The position numbers and the translations under genes are program-made. A DNA stretch of 64,000 bases from Acytostelium subglobosum LB1 (Eukaryota; Evosea; Eumycetozoa; Acytosteliales; Acytosteliaceae), in the NCBI RefSeq assembly GCF_000787575.1, contig NW_012236531.1, forward strand, positions 1,776,103 to 1,840,102, written 5' to 3'. Numbering within the stretch: the stretch's first letter is position 1; the number at the start of each line of letters is the position of its first letter. The notes under the pieces were generated by a model that saw only the letters and a program-made list of their open reading frames with translations, was not told the DNA's origin and made no database searches. This document shows, one piece after another, positions 57,600 through 64,000 of this stretch.

Positions 57600-57764
57600 A
57601 TGTCATTATTCAAAGAGTACTATTGGGACGAGAACCCCGAGTTCAGAGAGAGACACAAAGCATACATCAAACAAAAGGTAAGATGCGAATGCGGCTTCGA
57701 AGTAGGCTACACCAATCTCAATCGACAAGGCTACATTCACAAGCAGTTGATGGCCAACAAATAG
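57600..57764 (+). CDS. Small zinc-finger-like ORF, giant-virus style
   Basis: A 54-codon frame: MSLFKEYYWDENPEFRERHK, then KQKVRCECGFEV and NLNRQGYIHKQLM. The pattern of a basic/aromatic helix followed by K-x-CxCG and a distant His resembles the short C2H2-type fingers that are abundant in large DNA viruses, though the second Cys/His pair is imperfect. It may be a gene fragment. No intron or neighbour supports expression. Confidence 0.35.
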   Translation: MSLFKEYYWDENPEFRERHKAYIKQKVRCECGFEVGYTNLNRQGYIHKQLMANK

Positions 57765-57807
57765 ATTCAAAGTGATATAAACTAATTATCTCTAGTTAGT
57801 ATATAGA

Positions 57808-59193
57808 ATGAGTAGATCAACCAGAGACATTGGCGGCAGACTCAAAAAGACAGGTGTCACAGAGATCAAGGTCAATGGCAACTACACCAGAGAGCGGATC
57901 GAACGAATCACTCAGTCAAGGGCATCACAGTCAAGCGATTCAAAGATCATATACGTACATCAAGCCAGTGGCGTTCAAGTATCTCAAAGATGATCAAGTG
58001 CAACTCTATGATGGCAGCGAGTACAGCAAGATCACATTGGAACAGTTCATCCGACAACATTATCAGCCATCTCTGGTAAGACTGCTGCGAGGCAAAGCGT
58101 CCGTTTGGCGAGGCTATACTGTCCATATCACTGAATGAGGAGACAAGAGATGACCTTATCCATGACCTTGCACCAGTGACTACATTGCTCAGCACTCTGC
58201 CAAAGCCATATCTTGTAAGTTCCGTTAGTTGTTGGATATCCAGCGTACAACCAATCATACTGACACTTACACATTCATGTCATAGGTTTGGTTCAGATCT
58301 GACAGAGACGGAAGGCAATACAAATACAACATCCGTTTCGTCATAACCAACGACCTCAGTTGTTGTGTAAAGTTGCTCGGGATGTATGACATATTCAGTG
58401 GCAACAGCATCATGAAGTGCTANANGTGCATGTGCACTCGGAGGACTGTTGGATATGTTGGTACTGGCATAGACTTCTACAAGAGAGATCAAGGATATAT
58501 GGTCAAAGAAAAAGTATGGTATTTGACTGAGAGCCAAGTGAAGTGAAGAAGGCAGTACAGCGCCAAGGATTCGCACATCGTCCAATCTATGGTGTTGCCT
58601 TTGAGCTTGATCAGTACATACCAGAACTCATGCACATGATTCCAGGCTCCATGAAGTTATTCAAGCTCTTCATCAAGTATCTGGTGGACAGTAGGTCAAG
58701 GGCATTAGACAATGTTGACCATCAGGATTCTGGACGAGGATCACGAAGATGAGGACGACGATGACGACGATTATGTTGACGAGCACGAAGATGACGACGA
58801 CGATGACGACGATTATGTTATAACTAGGACGACGAGGATGACAATATCTCAATGACCAGCAGTGATGAGGAAGATATCCAGGACAATGAGGTCGACGATG
58901 ATGAGAAAGAGAGACACTCCCAAAGCGGTGCACATGCTGTCGATCGACAGGATGTGAGCAATCACTCTGGCGCCTTGGTCGAGGTCGACTATGTCCTGTC
59001 CAACTCAATGAGGACTATCGAGAACGTCTTGCTCAAGCGATGCTACCCTAAAGATGAAGCCAGAGGGTACTGTTTGGACGAGACGTGGCAAATCAGTTCA
59101 AATGCCTGCACAGATATCGATTCAGTCAAGCCAAGCCTACCTTTCATCAATGTCTCCAATTGCTTGCAGTCATGGACTCACAGATCTCATTGA
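57808..59193 (+). pseudogene. Broken gene with acidic C-terminus
   Basis: Successive open stretches in different frames look like one gene: MSRSTRDIGGRLKKTGVTEI (from 57808), then FKYLKDDQVQLYDGSEYSKI in another frame to about 58075, an intron-like GTAAG...ATAG gap (58215-58286), then VWFRSDRDGRQYKYNIRFVI and VGYVGTGIDFYKRDQGYMV, then GVAFELDQYIPELMHMIPGS, a 42 bp repeat coding Asp/Glu, and MTSSDEEDIQDNEVDDDEKE. Two N bases (58423, 58425) lie inside. At least three frame changes make it a probable pseudogene or poor assembly. The family is not recognised. Confidence 0.45.
58742..58819 (+). repeat. 42 bp tandem repeat, two copies
   Basis: CACGAAGATGAGGACGACGA begins the first unit and a near-copy starts 42 bp later at 58784; both end in GACGATTATGTT. 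In one frame they encode HEDxDDDDDDYVDE. This is a typical site of replication slippage. Confidence 0.85.
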
Positions 59194-59245
59194 AGATGAA
59201 ACTGAGAGAGTAAGACTATTGCCAGCAACAGAGAGGCTCACTTGA

Positions 59246-59503
59246 TTGAGTGCATTAACTAATACTATCATCAACAACAACAACAACAACATCAACCAAA
59301 AGGCCAATGTAGTTAGACTCTGGGAGGTGAAGGGTCGATGATTCATCTTGCTATTATCGAGTAGCAAGATGACCAACTTGTATATCATCTCTGGGGACTT
59401 TTATCGACGATAAAAGTTGAACTCTGTTTTGGTCTGAACAATAATAAACCTTTGTTCTCATATCTACTCCCATATACTTTTAGTACATCGGCTTCAATCA
59501 AAG
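59246..59503. other. Intergenic with CAA run
   Basis: About 260 bp before the F-box gene; includes a short (CAA)n near 59274-59291 and a short inverted repeat around GGGACTTTTATCGACGATAAAAG (59394-59417). No gene is seen. Confidence 0.4.
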
Positions 59504-61294
59504 ATGGAGTCACTGCCACTGAGCATAGTTGGACGTATAACGTCATGCTTGGAGAGCAATGCAGAAAGAGTGCTCCTGACATTAGTTTGCAAGAGATTCT
59601 TTGACCACAGAGAGAGCTATCTCAGATTGAACGCGGACGCACTGCCTGGTACATACGCCTACCACCAACATGGCACAATGCTTGGTTCGTACAGAGGCAT
59701 CATCGACCAGCATATCGTCAACGCCAAGATGTACACGGTGCGAGTTCACTCTACCTACACCCGATTTCAACCACCCGACTATTTCTATTTCTTTGCTGGT
59801 ATGCCTGTTGCCGATGCCCATCCCGTTGCTTCCCATCGAGAAGCTAACGAACCTATACCATGCGCACACGTCAGATTTGGACACGGACCATTCTGTTGAC
59901 AGCATCAACAAGTTGTATCAAGCAGTTTTGGCCATACCAAACATCGCCATGGTCCAGTTTTCCGAGAGCAAGAAACATCCTTTCAGTCGCGATTGCTGGG
60001 ACAGGATGAAGCCAATGCTTCAAGAGCTGACCGAGCGATCGGTTCCCTTGGAGTACGAGAGGCTAGTCCGACCAGAGCCACTTCCAGATATTCCCCTGAC
60101 AACCATGCACATCCTGGCCATCCCTCGCAAAGTGTGGTGGCGCCTTGCGCCAAACATGCTCCCCTCTACTTTGACCAGGCTCTCAATCTCAAGCATGGCC
60201 TTGGAAGGCACCCTTGACCAAGGAGTGCTTCCTGCTGGTTTGAAGATGCTCTCAATGTTCTATTCGGAGGAAGACGATGCCAACCTTAACATCAACCTAG
60301 GGTCATTGCTACCCCCGCACCTTGAGACCCTGTGCATTGGGAGCAGTATCAACCAATCGATCCCGTGGAGTCCACTCCCGTCATCTATCAAGACTCTGGA
60401 GTTTGGTTCCCAATTCGGCCGGCAGTTGGATGGGACGTGCTTGCCGCAATCCCTCACCAGGCTGACAATGGACGGCCTTCCCCCCTGTCCGATCAACTTC
60501 CCTCCGAGCCTCACTGAGCTCAAGCTCGACAGGTTATATTTATATTCATCGGACCAAACACATCCAAGTCAGTGGCTGCAGTGTGACACTACCATGTCTC
60601 CATTCTCTCATCTTCTTGAGTTGAACATCAAACGTTATCTGCATCATCTAGAACTTATGTGGATCACATCGGCCACTTTTCCTAAGCTTCAAAGACTCTG
60701 TATGGCCGGCGCGGTCGACTATAGTGGGGAGGCGCAAGTCGCACGCTTGGATCTTTCCTCGCTCCCATCGACGCTGCGCAACCTGACAATCCATGTGGAT
60801 CGACCAACAACGTTTGGACTTCACGGGATTGAGGATCTCACTCTTGAATGTGCCTTTAAGGATGCCTTCAACTTGGTCGATTCACCGCTGCCGTTGTCCC
60901 TCACGGCGTTCTTCTTGAATAGATACACCCAGTTCTCGACCAACAAATACCTTCGTCAGTCACATCCCTTGGAATATACAATATCAAACATTGGATTGAG
61001 TGCAACACGCTGCCAGCAGGACTGCGATCGCTTGGTTTAGCACAGATTGCACCAGATTGCCAAATGAAGCCTCTGCCTGGCATCAGGTGTCGTTTGGATC
61101 AACTGGCACATTCAATCGTGTGGCTGACACTTGGCACCCGAGGAGGAAAACTGGGCAGGTGTGCCAAGCTGGTGCGAATATCAAAGACGTTGTTCTTTGC
61201 TCAAGGTGATGACCTGACTAACTGTGGATTCATTGACGTACCAACCATCATGCGCTTATCTAAGCATCCATTTGATCATCTACTCACCATATGA
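59504..61294 (+). pseudogene. F-box/leucine-repeat protein, two frameshifts
   Basis: It starts with an F-box (MESLPLSIVGRITSCLESNA, VLLTLVCKRFFDHRESYLRL), typical of dictyostelid F-box/FNIP and LRR proteins. The frame shifts near 59800-59830; the +1-offset frame then continues with LLPIEKLTNLYHAHTSDLDT for ~390 codons of leucine-rich units (LPSTLTRLSISSMALEGTLD, LPPHLETLCIGSSINQSI, LPQSLTRLTMDGLPPCPINF). A second shift near 61010 moves into LPAGLRSLGLAQIAPDCQMK and on to the TGA at 61292-61294. Intact family members recruit substrates to SCF ubiquitin ligases. GC content is higher than in most neighbours. With two breaks it is a likely pseudogene; sequence error cannot be excluded. Confidence 0.65.
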
Positions 61295-63030
61295 GGATGC
61301 TTTAAGCATAAAATTAAAGTGCCTTGTAAAAATTGTTGTTGTTCGACTCAAATGACCAAAGGAGAGGTGATGGCTGATGAAGAGGTGTACAATTTTAAAG
61401 GGCCATCCTGCGCAAGCTTGTTCTATGTTCCAAACATATGTTCCTATCTCCACTTTTTCGTCAAGGAACTCGGAATATCCCTCCTTGAAGAACGGTCAGT
61501 GTCGCATATGTGAAGACCAATAATTGTAGCTCTTGTGCCAGGTTTACGAAGTAGTTGTCGAGATAGAGACGACAACCAACTTGGAACACTTTTCATCGTG
61601 AACTTGACCATCTGTTGGTTGGGGGAAGGGGAAGGCCAGTTTCCGGCCTTGGTGCTCAACCCGACCAAGCAAACAACATCTGTCACATCAACATCCACAT
61701 CCACAACGTCCACAACATCCACAACTTCTACAGTCAAGCCAACATCTCCTACAGTTTACAATTGTATACATGCTTGAGTTGTCCAAGGCATCCTTTATGT
61801 TGTTGTTGAGGTCATCGTCCATGTCGTCGTCCTGCTCCTTCTGCTTGAGTTTGACACTGATTCTGGCCACAGAGCCCGACAGCAGTCATGACGAGCCCAA
61901 CCATGACGGAGGGACGCCAACCAGTGTGAGACATAGCCAGAGACTTGTCTTGTCTCAGCAGTGCTGTTTGTAGATGACTTTGTGGATAGTACGTTGACAC
62001 ATAGACCATTCAAGACATGTCGGGCCACTCTAATTGATTTGAGTGATGGCGTAGCCGAGGGAGACGAGGAATATAGCTGGCACATTGTAGTCGAAACAGG
62101 TTGATCCCAGTGGTAGTGCGTAGCATGAGTATGAGTGGCTCTGGTACTTTGTTCTTTGGCTGAGTGTCTTGAACACAAGGATCAGAGAGTTGACTGTGTT
62201 TGTTGTCTAAATCGTACAGGTCGCAATATCCTCCTTGATTGGCAGAAGGGCCTGGACCGCCTTGGCATCAGTGTTGTGAAAACATGACCATTCGCTCAGA
62301 TAAGTGGAGGGTTGAGTTAGTATGAGTGTCAAGAGTGGAAGGTATGTCTTTTAGTGCACTAGAGAGGGTGCTTAGGACTATAGATGTTTGGTGTCAGCCA
62401 AATGGGTTGGCTGGAATGCAGTAGAGGTCCTTGTCGGGCTTGGTTGTGCTCGCCAATCTGAATGGTCACTGATGGTGTGTCTTGGCACTTCTCCCGTCGG
62501 TGGAAGCTTGTCCTTACCTTGTCATATAATGTAGGATCTCGTCACGCATCTTCAGTCGGGTCTGCAGGCGCAACAATAGTCAAGGTGTTGTTGGTGGAGG
62601 TGTCGATTGGGTGTTGAGGAGTGGGATGTACACCCTAAAGCAAACGTCTTTCTACTTTGCCATACACACTTCACCAGACAGTCGAACACCTCCATACCCC
62701 CACCTTCACAGATCGGTCTCTAAAATGAATATCTAAAGGCAAGGAAATGCCATTTGATGGCACTTGTTCATCAATAAAGTCACCAAAGATATTCCTGATT
62801 ATCGAGGAGTGGTGAAAGGTCAATTTTGACAATTTTGCAAACATTTATTGAGGTGGTGAGTGTGGGTGGTTCTGAAGAGGTGTGGGTGAAGANGTGTGTG
62901 GGTGGTTCTGAAGAGGGTCAGTATCACATTCTTTACAGATAATCATTCATACAGATAATCACTCGTTCATACAGATAAACACAGACGAATATGTTACAGG
63001 TGAAATTTAATGAATATACATTCAACATAT
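61295..63030. other. 1.7 kb without an intact gene
   Basis: No complete gene is seen. On the minus strand, fragments between about 61770 and 62280 look protein-like in shifting frames: AKAVQALLPIKEDIATC, SHSYSCYALPLGSTCFDYNV, MVYVSTYYPQSHLQTALLR and GWRPSVMVGLVMTAVG, the last resembling a membrane helix; together they could be the remains of a small membrane protein. On the plus strand an ACATCCACA-type repeat (61684-61735) codes Thr/Ser. Otherwise the sequence is mixed, with an N at 62893. Confidence 0.35.
62861..62985. repeat. Short direct repeats
   Basis: TGTGGGTGGTTCTGAAGAGG occurs at 62861-62880 and again at 62897-62916; just downstream, ACAGATAATCA/CATACAGATAA-type units repeat three to four times (about 62935-62985). 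It is a noncoding minisatellite-like patch. Confidence 0.8.
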
Positions 63031-64000
63031 CTACTTGGTTGATCGATAACTTCTGGTGTACATTTGAATGATTTGTTCCACATTGTCAAAGTCTTCAGCA
63101 TCTCTGCACTTCAGCTTTGTCATCGATTGGAGGTATTGGCACAAATGATCCTCACCAATGCTATCTGTTGATGCGATCATGCTGAGGAAGGACCTTACGA
63201 ACTTGTACACATAGAGTCCACATCGCCAATTACATGTCTGCACCTTATTCTGTAGGGTCTTGATGGGGATGGCTTCATACTTCTTCTTCTTGACAACATT
63301 CTTGTAATCATCATAGAAGTTGTTTGCGTAGTCTTTGTGGGACCCAAACAACAGAGAATCCAGATGCAAAAGATAGGCACGATCGTTGGCAGTGATGGTG
63401 AACATGACAGAGTGATGGCTTTGGATGGAGACGGTGATGATTCCAAACTTGGATGTGATCAATTTGGAGATTCCCCTAACGCAACTTTTGTAGTGACCTT
63501 CTGGTGTAACTTCTAGAGTGCGTACCAACTGTTGCAAACCCATCTCTTTGATTGTCGTCTCGACTAGGTCAGTAAGCAACACAGTGTTGAGGCCTTGAGT
63601 GTCTTTGAACCTAGAGAGGAGTTGACCTGAATAGTATGAACGACAAAGTTAGTAAAGTGAGTGGTGGCCACCTGTGTAATCATTCAGAGAGATACATACT
63701 CTTGTTAGAGATCATGGGATTGAAGGCATACAGCCGTCCATGCTCCACTGGATGCTTGAGAAAGGCGTGGGCTGGAGGATTGAAGTCCACCAGCTCTAGG
63801 TGCAAGCCAAGGTGTTTCTTCACATAGGGAGTGTCCAGTTTGGATGTGTCGAACCGCTTAGCTCTGAACCAAAAGTCTCCATTTGGTGCTCTCTTATAAG
63901 AACCCTAAAACACGTCAATGAGACTGGTGGAGAGTCTCACCCAGAGTAGTTGGTCGAGATCGGGCAAGTGATCTTTATCCACTACAAGACCAGAATGTTC
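63031..64000 (-). CDS. Ulp1/SENP-like (C48) cysteine protease, 5' end missing
   Basis: Three exons are visible (63941 to the window edge, 63700-63904 and 63031-63626), in frame, giving 286 residues of the C-terminus. The catalytic layout fits C48: His in QSHHSVMFTITANDRAYLLH, Asp in HLDSLLFG and Gln/Cys as QTCNWRCGLYVYKF, keeping the Q-x5-C-G spacing although the usual Asp before Cys is Arg. Upstream exons read FWFRAKRFDTSKLDTPYVKK and HPVEHGRLYAFNPMI. C48 enzymes process SUMO or related modifiers; related domains are also carried by transposons. Here the host or element origin is open. Confidence 0.65.

Noticed and set aside
1-64000. CRISPR arrays, operons, ribosome binding sites, rRNA genes
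   Set aside because: None seen; the window is eukaryotic with spliced genes, and the regular repeats found are protein-coding FNIP units or simple repeats.

Overview
The window is nuclear DNA of a social amoeba (dictyostelid). The evidence is direct: about 60-130 bp introns with GTAAGT/GTATGT donors, a CTAAC-like branch site and TAG/CAG acceptors; Asn-, Gln- and Ser-rich tracts inside ordinary proteins; FNIP-repeat proteins; an IPT/TIG surface protein; and a cysteine protease resembling counting-factor-associated protein D. Coding regions are clearly less AT-rich than in Dictyostelium discoideum, so a less AT-rich lineage (for example an Acytostelium- or Cavenderia-like species) is likely, but the species cannot be fixed from the sequence alone. 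A few N bases (2895-2896, 6241, 58423, 58425, 62893) show that this is a draft assembly.

Layout. 1-14.8 kb: NMD3 (3' part), condensin-II subunit NCAPH2, a small coiled-coil protein, FNIP-repeat gene copy 1 (broken), PAAF1, PWP1 and SCYL2. 15-18.3 kb: FNIP copy 2 (also broken) and an unrecognised gene that stops inside a perfect hairpin. 18.3-30.3 kb: a C-type lectin/TIG/EGF-like surface protein, a cfaD-like papain-family protease, an unknown protein, a histidine acid phosphatase, a four-helix voltage-sensor-like membrane protein and a mitochondrial-type rhomboid fused to MORN repeats. 30.7-54.7 kb is a dense housekeeping block: AVL9, HPRT, a dihydrouridine synthase, MtnB, APC13, a small secreted or anchored protein, fumarylacetoacetase, a bZIP factor, a long coiled-coil protein, TSG101, a choline-transporter-like protein, WASH, CCT4, AsnRS and COMMD7. 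Genes are often tail to tail with only 16-150 bp between stop codons, or head to head with 240-800 bp AT-rich promoters between them.

54.8-64 kb is an accessory region of different character: a frameshifted DDE transposase fossil, a SAM/SAP/nuclease-like protein, a small virus-type zinc-finger ORF, a broken acidic gene with a tandem repeat, a frameshifted F-box/leucine-repeat gene, about 1.7 kb without an intact gene, and a Ulp1-type (C48) protease running off the end.

Shared themes: membrane traffic and actin (AVL9, SCYL2, TSG101, WASH, COMMD7), proteostasis (PAAF1, CCT4, APC13, F-box, Ulp1), ribosome biogenesis and translation (NMD3, PWP1, Dus, AsnRS), and amino-acid or nucleotide salvage (MtnB, FAH, HPRT). 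These are eukaryotic single genes, not operons. Exon joins were worked out by hand from splice motifs and reading-frame continuity.
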